A stretch of 5,520 nt of DNA, from the NCBI GenBank assembly GCA_003526435.1, contig DPWF01000244.1, positions 1 through 5,520 on the forward strand. The letters run 5' to 3'. This DNA comes from Chitinophagaceae bacterium (GTDB taxonomy: Bacteria > Bacteroidota > Bacteroidia > Chitinophagales > Chitinophagaceae). The translations under genes were made by a program, and so were the position numbers. The notes beneath the pieces were generated by a model. It made no database searches. It saw only the letters and a program-made list of their open reading frames with translations, and was not told the DNA's origin. This document shows, piece after piece, positions 1-5,520 of the stretch; positions within the stretch are counted from its first letter, which is position 1; each line of letters begins with the position of its first letter.

Positions 1-1305
1 GATATAATCTGCAAACTGTACTTCTACCATGGGTTTCATGCCGAGTGCCGACAAACCAGCAGTTGATCCAACTATATATGCTTCCTGTATGGCAGTATTG
101 AATACCCTGTGGTCTCCGAATTTATCGGCTAGTGTGGCAGCTTCACGAAACACGCCTCCAAGACGTGCACCTACATCCTGCCCGTATAATAATGCTTCCG
201 GATGATCTTCCATCAGTTCCTCAATAGCATGAAGAGCCGCATCGACCATCAATATTTTTTCTGCATTTTTGGGTGTGCGTTGTCCTTTTTCCTCTTTTAC
301 AGGTGTAGGAGCAAATACATGTTCTTCCACCGTCTTTGGATCGGGTTCGGGTGATGCCTGTGCCCGCTGAAAATCGGCCAGTACTTTTTCTTCTGCTTCT
401 TTTTCAATGGTACTGATCACATGTTCGGCCACTCCAACATCTGCCAGTAATAATCGCAATTTGGGCAAAGGATCATATGAGCCATGTTTCAACAGGTCTT
501 CCCTGCTTCTGTAAAATTCTTTTCTCACCCCGCTGGTATGATGCCCCAGCAATGGCACTTTTGCATGTACCCATGCAGGCTTTCTTTCCGTTCTGGTATA
601 TTCAATGGCTTCAGCCATTGTTTCATAGCTCCTGATAAAATCGCTACCATCACATTGCCATCTTTTCAACCCTTTAAATCCTGCAGCAAAATCGTAAGCA
701 TTCATGGCTCGTACTTCTTCTGCTGATGCGCTAATGCTCCACTGGTTATCCTGCACCAGGTAAATAATGGGCAATTGTTTCAGCACAGCAAACTGCATCG
801 CTTCACTTACCTCTCCTTCCGTTACACTTCCATCGCCCAACGAACATATTACAATGGGTAATTGACCATTTGTGGTTGGGAGTTTTTCGCTCTGAATTTT
901 TTCAAGGTATTGTATCCCCTGGGCCAATCCTGTGGTAGGTATGGTTTGCATACCTGTGGCACTGCTCTGGTGTATGATAAAAGGGCGATTTACATCTCTG
1001 CTGCTTGGATGACAATAGTATGATCTGCCTCCCGAGAAAGGATCCTCCTTTTTAGCCAGGAGTTGCAGCATGAGTTCATAGGGCTGAAAACCGATAGATA
1101 ACATAATACTATCGTCGCGGTAATAAGGGCTTACCCAATCGCAGGGTAATAATTGCATACCAGTTGCCAGTTGAATGGCTTCATGACCGCGTGATGTGGA
1201 ATGAACGTATTTACAGATCTGTCGGTTGGCATCATAGGTATCACACATGGCTTTGGCAGTGGCCATATACTTATACGCCTGTAATAATATTTCCGGGGTA
1301 AGCAT
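1..1305 (-). CDS. Fused alpha/beta 2-oxoacid dehydrogenase E1 component (probably branched-chain type), C-terminus outside window
   Basis: This is the thiamine-diphosphate-dependent E1 of a 2-oxoacid dehydrogenase complex. It decarboxylates a 2-oxoacid and passes the acyl group to the lipoyl E2 in the cytoplasm. The 435 visible codons run open to the window edge. The alpha-like half (about residues 1-300) shows SRGHEAIQ (38-45), YYRDD (61-65) and the ThDP motif, starting GDGSVTEGE at 157 and closing with DNQWS at 186-190. A Pro/Glu/Lys-rich linker (about 316-347) leads into the beta-like half, with GQDVGARLGGVFRE, then NTAIQEAYIVGSTAG, and the cut end VEVQFADYI. One chain carrying both halves is common in Bacteroidota, where it usually has 650-700 residues, so roughly 230 are missing here. 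An in-frame TAG directly precedes the ATG, which fixes the start at 1305 or later. No Shine-Dalgarno sequence is seen. The branched-chain substrate is an inference; pyruvate or acetoin cannot be excluded. Confidence 0.93.
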   Translation of the reverse strand, partial: MLTPEILLQAYKYMATAKAMCDTYDANRQICKYVHSTSRGHEAIQLATGMQLLPCDWVSPYYRDDSIMLSIGFQPYELMLQLLAKKEDPFSGGRSYYCHPSSRDVNRPFIIHQSSATGMQTIPTTGLAQGIQYLEKIQSEKLPTTNGQLPIVICSLGDGSVTEGEVSEAMQFAVLKQLPIIYLVQDNQWSISASAEEVRAMNAYDFAAGFKGLKRWQCDGSDFIRSYETMAEAIEYTRTERKPAWVHAKVPLLGHHTSGVRKEFYRSREDLLKHGSYDPLPKLRLLLADVGVAEHVISTIEKEAEEKVLADFQRAQASPEPDPKTVEEHVFAPTPVKEEKGQRTPKNAEKILMVDAALHAIEELMEDHPEALLYGQDVGARLGGVFREAATLADKFGDHRVFNTAIQEAYIVGSTAGLSALGMKPMVEVQFADYI

Positions 1306-1333
1306 CTATCGTATTAACGACTTCTGGTTGATT

Positions 1334-1945
1334 TTATTTGATCTCGAGTTCAAACATTTTTTCCTCTTTCAGGTACCCTTCAAGGATATCGCCAACTACA
1401 CATTCACCTACACCTGCTGGTGTACCTGTAAAAATGAGATCACCGATATTCAGTGAAAAGTATTGTGAAATATGTGCAATGATATGGTCACAGGAAAATA
1501 TCATATCAGTAGTATTACCATCCTGTACCAGTTCCTTATTTTTTTGCATCGAAAACTGTATTGGCGACCGCATGGTTTCGGGCTGCAACGGCACCCACTT
1601 ACCAATGACAGCCGACTGGTCCCATGCTTTTGCTTTTTCCCAGGGTAATCCTTTTTTCTTGAGTTCGGCCTGTATATCTCTTGCCGTAAAATCAATACCT
1701 ACCGTAATGGCGTCATAATAACGATGTGCCTGATGCTCCTGTACATATTTTCCATTCTTGGAAATACGTAACACCAGTTCAGCTTCGTAATGCAGTTCAT
1801 TGGTAAATTCAGGATAATAAAAAGGTGTATTGGGCTGAAGCAGGGCCGACTTGGGTTTCATAAAAATAACCGGTTCTTCGGGTACTGCATTTCCTAACTC
1901 TTTTGCATGGTCGACATAATTCCTGCCTACACAAAAAATTTTCAT
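1334..1945 (-). CDS. Fumarylacetoacetate hydrolase family protein, FAHD1/YcgM-like (acylpyruvase or oxaloacetate decarboxylase type)
   Basis: A 203-residue single-domain FAH-fold enzyme, close to the compact FAHD1/YcgM members and far shorter than true fumarylacetoacetase. The metal site expected for the family is visible: E54 and E56 in LHYEAEL, and D85 in GIDFTARDIQ. Other active-site candidates are H13 and E16 in the N-terminal DHAKE lid segment, K30 in IFMKP, R89, Q92 and K106. The C-terminal family signature GDLIFTGTPAGVG lies at 168-180. Known relatives use Mg2+ or Mn2+ to cleave acylpyruvates or decarboxylate oxaloacetate; which reaction applies here cannot be read from sequence. It ends 28 bp before the E1 start on the same strand, so co-transcription with E1 is likely. 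The 121 bp separating it from pth shows no clear -7 box. The ATG at 1945 gives the standard family N-terminus (MKIFCVGRNY). The family call is secure; the exact substrate is unknown. Confidence 0.93.
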   Translation of the reverse strand: MKIFCVGRNYVDHAKELGNAVPEEPVIFMKPKSALLQPNTPFYYPEFTNELHYEAELVLRISKNGKYVQEHQAHRYYDAITVGIDFTARDIQAELKKKGLPWEKAKAWDQSAVIGKWVPLQPETMRSPIQFSMQKNKELVQDGNTTDMIFSCDHIIAHISQYFSLNIGDLIFTGTPAGVGECVVGDILEGYLKEEKMFELEIK

Positions 1946-2066
1946 ACACTTTAATTTAATATTAACCAGACATCGTTTCGATCACCCGGCCTGAAAAGGG
2001 TTGGTCTTTTTCAAAGGATTGAAATGGATAATATTGAATGCTGAAAACGTTTAACCAGCGTTTATA

Positions 2067-2642
2067 TTATAAAAAACTCAGGTTATTTACCGTATTCATG
2101 GTTTTTTCGAGCCCAATGGTTGCAAAAGCTTCTATTGTTTCTACCGATTTGTTAATCTTCTCTTGTACCACAGGTTGTTCTTCCGGGAACCATTTGCCTA
2201 ATACAAAATCAACCTGTCTGCCTTTGGGGTATTGATTGCCAATACCAAACCGCAATTTAGGGTATTGATCGGTACCCAGTGTAAGCTGTATATCTTTCAA
2301 CCCATTATGCCCCGCATCAGAACCAGACCCTCTCAACCTCAATTTGCTCAATGGCAAAGCTAAATCATCTACAATCGTCAATGTATTTCCGATCTCAACT
2401 TTTTCCTTATCCATCCAGTATTTAAATGCTTTTCCGCTCAGGTTCATGTATGTAGTAGGCTTAATGCAGATAAAAATTTTCCCTTTCCATTTTACTTCGG
2501 CTACCTCTGCAAGCCTGTCGAGTTTAAAAAAAGCATTGTGCTTCAATACAAACGCTGTTACCACATCAAAACCAATATTATGACGGGTATGCTTGTATTC
2601 ATCGCCAATATTACCCAACCCGATTATAAGGAACTTGTTCAT
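2067..2642 (-). CDS. pth: Peptidyl-tRNA hydrolase
   Basis: Cytoplasmic esterase that releases tRNA from peptidyl-tRNAs dropped prematurely by ribosomes; it is essential in most bacteria. At 191 residues it matches the usual bacterial length of about 185-195. The conserved core is present: IIGLGNIG with N11, TRHNIGFD with the catalytic H21, KPTTYMNLSG (61-70) with N67, the VDDLALP segment with D93, and GHNGLK (111-116) with N113. FGIG and DFVLGKW follow further on, as in the family. I chose the ATG at 2642 because it gives the canonical MNKFLIIGLGN start. The reading frame stays open for seven more codons to a TTG at 2663, but that extension is not family-like and would contain the putative -7 box. 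The gene diverges from the histidine kinase and is followed on the same strand by the FAH-family gene after 121 bp. In many bacteria pth lies directly after rplY/ctc. Confidence 0.97.
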   Translation of the reverse strand: MNKFLIIGLGNIGDEYKHTRHNIGFDVVTAFVLKHNAFFKLDRLAEVAEVKWKGKIFICIKPTTYMNLSGKAFKYWMDKEKVEIGNTLTIVDDLALPLSKLRLRGSGSDAGHNGLKDIQLTLGTDQYPKLRFGIGNQYPKGRQVDFVLGKWFPEEQPVVQEKINKSVETIEAFATIGLEKTMNTVNNLSFL

Positions 2643-2650
2643 AGATAGGA

Positions 2651-2658
2651 CAAAAATA
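2651..2658 (-). promoter_or_regulatory. Possible Bacteroidota -7 promoter box for pth
   Basis: Read on the minus strand this is TATTTTTG, an exact match to the Bacteroidota -7 consensus TAnnTTTG, ending 8 nt before the pth ATG. Transcription would start only a few bases before the codon, giving a very short or leaderless message. The nearest upstream TTG is about 15 nt away, shorter than the usual 17-21 nt spacing. The region is AT-rich, so a chance match is possible. Confidence 0.35.
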
Positions 2659-2745
2659 ATCAAGAGTTTTATGCAAGAAGGAAATAAAAAATCGGCTGAT
2701 CAATGAATATCGTTTTATTTTCGGCTTCCAATCTTGATCCACCTA

Positions 2746-4035
2746 ATGCAAATTCCTGCCTTTTTTGATAAAATTGTCAATATAGGAGTTCATCCTGGCC
2801 TAGATTCTATTGACCGGAAAAAGTCAAGGGTACTCAATTTTTTGGTGATACTTGGTCAGTTTCACAGCCTTGTTTTTATCATCATTAATTTTTTTGAAGG
2901 CCATTACTGGAATGTAGCTTTATTAACACTAAATGTTATTGGCGGGCTCGCTTTTCTGATCATCAACTATTACAGTTTTGTACAAACTGCCCGTATTATC
3001 CTGAGTATACTTTCCACTGCCAGTCTTTGTCTCAGTTCCATTAAATTCCAGAATGGAAATGAGTATTATCTTATCACTAATCTGGTGGCTGTGAGTCTGA
3101 TTTTAAAAAGAACTTCCAGTATTGTCTGGCTTTCTCTTTTAATCGTGGCTTGTTTTATTTTTATCCGTTTTACAGATACCACAGCCTGGATGCTCGAACA
3201 ATTACCACATTCAAGGGTACTCATTAACATGACAAGTGCCATGATTCTGGCTTTTTTAGGGTTAATCTATTACCGCAATGAGCAGACTTTTTATGAAAAG
3301 CAGTTGCGGGATAGCCAGTTAACGCTGGAGAAAAAAAACAGTGAGCTGGAGGAATCGAATATTACAAAAGAAAAACTTTTTTCAATCATTGCACACGATC
3401 TCAGGTCTCCCATTGCTCAACTAAAAAACACATTGGATCTGCTGAACAGGCAATTACTTAGCCCGGAAGAATTCAATAAACTGGTTGAACATATTTCGCT
3501 CAATGTAAAACAATTACAGGGTGGTTTAGACAACCTGTTGCAATGGAGCAATAGTCAGTTAGATGGTATTGAAGTAAAACAACAGAAGGTAGATTTTTCT
3601 GCGTTGATCGGCCAGGTTTCTTCCCTGATGCAGGCTGAGTTGGAAAACAAATCCATTCAACTCAATATTCAATCAGACAAAGGAGCTATTTGGGCAGACC
3701 CCAATCATCTGCAACTGGTATTACGCAATCTTTTATCGAATGCTGTTAAGTACAGTTATAAAAACAGTGTTATTGAAATTCATCATTACACACTGAACCA
3801 TGAAGCCATCATTTCAGTTACCGATTACGGTGATGGCATGGATCAAAACACTCGCGATACCCTGTTTTCCGCTGCAAATATTATTTCCAGGAGAGGTACT
3901 TTGAATGAAAAAGGAACCGGACTTGGACTGAAACTCTGCAAAGAATTTGTAGAGAAGAATAATGGTCGTATCTGGGTTGAGGCTAAAGAACCCAAGGGAA
4001 CTGTTTTCTTTGTATCGTTTCCTGCTACCATCTAA
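2746..4035 (+). CDS. Membrane sensor histidine kinase with about six transmembrane helices (orphan)
   Basis: An inner-membrane signalling kinase expected to autophosphorylate on histidine and pass the phosphate to a response regulator, none of which is encoded here. The first 28 residues are cytoplasmic and end in DRKKSR. Hydrophobic segments lie near 29-50, 55-75, 82-99, 107-120, 126-142 and 158-176, with only short loops outside. A helical, probably coiled-coil linker (about 177-207) precedes the HisKA domain, whose H box IIAHDLRSP carries H217. The HATPase_c domain follows, with an N box NLLSNAVKYS (N328, N332), a G1 box DYGDGM (360-365) and a G2 box GTGLGL (390-395). It ends at 429 residues, with no receiver domain. 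I prefer the ATG at 2746; an in-frame TTG at 2734 would add four residues, and neither has a clear ribosome binding site. The gene stands alone, divergent from pth and convergent with rplY. The signal is unknown. Confidence 0.95.
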   Translation: MQIPAFFDKIVNIGVHPGLDSIDRKKSRVLNFLVILGQFHSLVFIIINFFEGHYWNVALLTLNVIGGLAFLIINYYSFVQTARIILSILSTASLCLSSIKFQNGNEYYLITNLVAVSLILKRTSSIVWLSLLIVACFIFIRFTDTTAWMLEQLPHSRVLINMTSAMILAFLGLIYYRNEQTFYEKQLRDSQLTLEKKNSELEESNITKEKLFSIIAHDLRSPIAQLKNTLDLLNRQLLSPEEFNKLVEHISLNVKQLQGGLDNLLQWSNSQLDGIEVKQQKVDFSALIGQVSSLMQAELENKSIQLNIQSDKGAIWADPNHLQLVLRNLLSNAVKYSYKNSVIEIHHYTLNHEAIISVTDYGDGMDQNTRDTLFSAANIISRRGTLNEKGTGLGLKLCKEFVEKNNGRIWVEAKEPKGTVFFVSFPATI

Positions 4036-4070
4036 AAAAATAACCCCGGTAAATATTATTACCAGGGTTA
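4034..4070 (-). terminator. Hairpin terminator of rplY, possibly bidirectional with the histidine kinase
   Basis: The arms TAACCCCGGTAA (4041-4052) and TTACCAGGGTTA (4059-4070) pair over 12 positions with one C-A mismatch around a 6-nt loop. On the minus strand the hairpin is followed by seven T (4040-4034), the classical intrinsic terminator layout, and it lies 21 bp past the rplY stop. On the plus strand it directly follows the kinase stop but has only a weak T-rich tail, so it may end both converging transcripts less evenly. The T-run overlaps the kinase TAA codon. Confidence 0.8.
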
Positions 4071-4091
4071 CTGAATTTGTTTTGAAAGAAA

Positions 4092-4682
4092 TTATTTCTT
4101 CTTCTCGTCTTTTGCTGCAGTAGCTTCTTCCTGCTTCAACTGACGGGTCATTACTACCGATGCGATAGGAATACGAGGAGAGTTCAGAATTTCCATATTA
4201 TCTGCTTTCACATCTTCTACGCGGATGTTACCATTCAGCTCCAGATTGGTAATATCTACTGTGATATTCTCTTTCAGATCTTTTGGAAGCGTCTTTACTT
4301 TCAGCGCTTTCATTTTTGTTACCAGTTTACCACCTTCTTTAACACCAACAGATGTACCGGTAAATTTAATCGGTAAAGTGGCAATCACTTTTTTGTTGTC
4401 TACCAGTTCCAGTAAATCAACGTGGATGAGTGAATCATCTACTTTGTCAAACTGAAGATCTTTCAGGATGCATTTGTACGTTTTGCCATCCACTTTTACC
4501 TCGGCCAACTGGAATTCACTTGTGTAAACCAAAGACTTGAAAGCCTTTGCAGGAGCAAAGAAATTGATCTCCTGTGCACCCCCGTAAATTACACCTGGCA
4601 CGTTTTCCTGAGAGCGAATCTGGCGGGCGGCTTTTTTGCCATGCTCGGTCCTCAGTTGTCCTTCGATTGTAATCGTTTTCAT
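4092..4682 (-). CDS. rplY: 50S ribosomal protein bL25, long Ctc form
   Basis: Ribosomal protein that binds 5S rRNA in the large subunit. The 196 residues correspond to the two-domain TL5/Ctc form rather than the short form of about 95 residues found in E. coli. The N-terminal 5S-binding domain (about 1-93) begins MKTITIEGQLR and contains the family pattern GKKAARQIR followed by VPGVIYGG (28-35), then the KCILKDLQFD and IHVDLLEL strands. The C-terminal beta domain (about 94-181) includes LPIKFTGTSVGVKEGG and the I-R-V-E-D-V stretch. A charged, low-complexity tail rich in Glu, Ala and Lys (about 182-196) closes the protein, as often in Bacteroidota. I chose the ATG at 4682; a TTG seven codons upstream (4703) overlaps the putative -7 box and is not family-like. 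prs lies upstream on the same strand behind a terminator, so rplY probably has its own promoter. Confidence 0.96.
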   Translation of the reverse strand: MKTITIEGQLRTEHGKKAARQIRSQENVPGVIYGGAQEINFFAPAKAFKSLVYTSEFQLAEVKVDGKTYKCILKDLQFDKVDDSLIHVDLLELVDNKKVIATLPIKFTGTSVGVKEGGKLVTKMKALKVKTLPKDLKENITVDITNLELNGNIRVEDVKADNMEILNSPRIPIASVVMTRQLKQEEATAAKDEKKK

Positions 4683-4700
4683 GTTTAAAATTTTGGACGG

Positions 4701-4708
4701 CAAAAGTA
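4701..4708 (-). promoter_or_regulatory. Probable Bacteroidota -7 promoter box for rplY
   Basis: On the minus strand this reads TACTTTTG, an exact TAnnTTTG match ending 18 nt before the rplY ATG, which would give a leader of roughly 10-15 nt. It lies downstream of the prs terminator, where an independent promoter is needed. No good TTTG -33 box sits at the expected distance; that position is taken by the palindrome at 4712-4728. Confidence 0.5.
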
Positions 4709-4711
4709 GTG

Positions 4712-4728
4712 GAAAATCTTTGATTTTC
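4712..4728. repeat. 17-bp perfect inverted repeat just upstream of the rplY -7 box
   Basis: GAAAATC and GATTTTC flank a TTT centre: 7-bp perfect arms with a 3-bp spacer. It occupies the -33 region of the presumed rplY promoter and abuts the heptad element at 4729. It could be an operator, but it is AT-rich and could be chance. No known binding site is recognised. Confidence 0.45.
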
Positions 4729-4865
4729 AGCTATAAGCTATAAGCTGCAAGCTGCAGGCAGGATAAAAAAAATAAAAAACGCATAAGTAACTGGTTGTAA
4801 GCAATTTACTTATGCGTTTTTTAATCATCCTATAACCTGTAACTTGCAGCCTGAAGCTTGCAGCT
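4729..4865. repeat. Inverted element of inward-facing 7-bp repeat arrays around a terminator hairpin
   Basis: On the plus strand 4729-4756 is four abutting heptads: AGCTATA, AGCTATA, AGCTGCA, AGCTGCA, followed by the degenerate GGCAGGA. On the minus strand, reading from 4865 down to 4831, five heptads run AGCTGCA, AGCTTCA, GGCTGCA, AGTTACA, GGTTATA. Both arrays fit RGYTNNA and point toward the central hairpin. The best arm match is 4743-4758 against the complement of 4850-4865, 15 of 16 bases. The element stops one base before the prs stop codon and starts next to the rplY promoter region. It contains no open reading frame and resembles a dispersed REP- or MITE-like intergenic repeat, but its genome-wide copy number cannot be seen here. 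Confidence 0.75.
4765..4823 (-). terminator. Strong intrinsic terminator of prs (bidirectional structure)
   Basis: The arms at 4773-4790 and 4806-4823 are perfect complements over 18 bp around a 15-nt loop, with CGCATAAGTAA forming the stem core. On the minus strand the stem ends in TTTTTT and continues into ATTTTTTTTA, a long U-tract, about 40 bp past the prs stop. The plus-strand face also ends in TTTTTT. It should separate prs transcription from rplY. Confidence 0.88.
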
Positions 4866-4866
4866 C

Positions 4867-5520
4867 TTACCCTCTTCCCTTTAACTGCGAGTGAATAAAG
4901 AGGCTGGTAATACTTTTATTTTCATAGGCATTACGAATGGCAATAGCAAAGAGGTCGGCTACTGATATCACTTTTATTTTGGGTGATTCTGCTTTCAGAG
5001 GAATGGTGTCGCATACCACCAGTTCTTCCAGTACACTATTTTCTATGTTCTCGTATGCTTTTCCGCTTAATACCGGGTGTGTAATGAGTGCACGAACACT
5101 TCTGGCCCCCTTTTCTTTCAACAAACCGGCTGCTTTGGCTAGGGTACCGCCTGTGTCGCATATATCATCCACCAATACAATATCCCTGTCTGCAACGTCG
5201 CCTATTACCACCATGCTGGCAATTTCATTGGCACGTTTGCGGTGTTTATCACAAATCACCATTTCGGCATTAAAGTAGCTGGCAATTTCTCTTACACGAT
5301 TGGTACTTCCCACATCCGGTGCTGCAAAAGTGAGGTTCTGCAATTTCAGTTGTTCAATATATGGAATAAAGATGGCAGAGCTATCGAGGTGATCGACCGG
5401 CACATCAAAAAACGCCTGAATTTGAGGGGCGTGGAGATCCATGGTTATCACCCTGTCCGCTCCGGCTGCTTCCAACAGAGTTGCTATAAGTTTGGAGCCG
5501 ATTGCGACCCTTGGTTTATC
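4867..5520 (-). CDS. prs: Ribose-phosphate pyrophosphokinase (PRPP synthetase), N-terminus outside window
   Basis: Converts ribose 5-phosphate and ATP to PRPP and AMP, feeding purine, pyrimidine, NAD, histidine and tryptophan synthesis in the cytoplasm. The 217 visible residues begin in DKPRVAIGSKL, so about 95-100 residues lie past the right edge; class I enzymes have about 310-320. Visible family elements are TMDLHAPQIQAFF (DLHA at 28-31, in fragment numbering), the KHRKRANE stretch (92-99), the PRPP-binding loop VDDICDTGGT (117-126), and the C-terminal SVADLFAIAIRN, ending KGRG. The usual DVGG segment reads DVGS (S72), a mild departure. A TTG at 5475 is an internal Leu, not a start, since the conserved frame continues to the window edge. 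prs precedes rplY on the same strand, the common bacterial order, but a strong terminator and the heptad element lie between them. Confidence 0.97.
   Translation of the reverse strand, partial: DKPRVAIGSKLIATLLEAAGADRVITMDLHAPQIQAFFDVPVDHLDSSAIFIPYIEQLKLQNLTFAAPDVGSTNRVREIASYFNAEMVICDKHRKRANEIASMVVIGDVADRDIVLVDDICDTGGTLAKAAGLLKEKGARSVRALITHPVLSGKAYENIENSVLEELVVCDTIPLKAESPKIKVISVADLFAIAIRNAYENKSITSLFIHSQLKGRG

Noticed and set aside
484..726. 80-codon plus-strand open frame antisense to E1
   Set aside because: It falls inside the well-conserved E1 coding region, with no independent evidence of coding.
1338..1718. 126-codon plus-strand open frame within the FAH-family gene
   Set aside because: It lies wholly antisense to a gene with clear family motifs and has no recognisable protein features; it is a shadow frame.
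1946..2066. Spacer between pth and the FAH-family gene as a promoter, terminator or RNA gene
   Set aside because: I found only a short TTAATATTAA palindrome (1956-1965) and AT-rich DNA, with no stable hairpin plus T-run and no exact -7 box.
2716..2723. TATTTTCG as a -7 box for the histidine kinase
   Set aside because: It has one mismatch to TAnnTTTG in the most conserved part and no TTG at a suitable distance upstream.
2734..2745. TTG at 2734 as the histidine kinase start
   Set aside because: It adds only four residues, has no visible ribosome binding site, and the ATG at 2746 is the simpler choice. It cannot be excluded completely.
4683..4703. TTG at 4703 as the rplY start, adding seven residues
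   Set aside because: The canonical bL25 N-terminus begins at the ATG at 4682, and the upstream codons overlap an exact -7 box.
4729..4865. Heptad arrays as a CRISPR array or an attachment site
   Set aside because: The units are 7 bp with no spacers and inverted arms, and there is no cas gene, integrase or tRNA nearby.
4937..5278. 113-codon plus-strand open frame antisense to prs
   Set aside because: It is fully inside prs and its translation is low in conserved features; a shadow frame.

Overview
The window looks like ordinary chromosome from a member of the Bacteroidota, most likely the Chitinophagales/Chitinophagaceae. This is inferred from the moderately AT-rich composition, start codons without Shine-Dalgarno sequences, TAnnTTTG-type -7 boxes, a fused alpha/beta ketoacid dehydrogenase E1, and the style of the Prs, Pth and bL25 proteins. 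The family-level assignment is a judgement from memory and was not computed.

Layout from left to right. (1) 1-1305, minus strand: the N-terminal two thirds of a fused thiamine-diphosphate 2-oxoacid dehydrogenase E1, cut by the left window edge. (2) 1334-1945, minus: a short fumarylacetoacetate-hydrolase-family protein of the FAHD1/YcgM type, 28 bp upstream of E1 and probably in its operon. (3) 2067-2642, minus: peptidyl-tRNA hydrolase (pth). (4) 2746-4035, plus: an orphan membrane sensor histidine kinase with about six transmembrane helices. It diverges from pth and converges on rplY. (5) 4092-4682, minus: ribosomal protein bL25 of the long Ctc type (rplY). (6) 4867-5520, minus: ribose-phosphate pyrophosphokinase (prs), with its N-terminus beyond the right edge.

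The housekeeping core is the widely conserved order prs - rplY/ctc - pth, interrupted here by the oppositely oriented kinase. These three genes serve PRPP supply and translation. The FAH-family enzyme and the E1 are carbon and amino-acid catabolic genes placed downstream on the same strand.

The most unusual non-coding structure lies between prs and rplY (4729-4865). Two inward-facing arrays of a 7-bp unit (RGYTNNA, best copies AGCTGCA and AGCTATA) flank an 18-bp-stem terminator hairpin, and together they fill nearly the whole intergenic space. No mobile-element gene, CRISPR array, tRNA or rRNA is visible. I do not see a complete novel system here. The heptad element and the kinase insertion are the points most worth following up.
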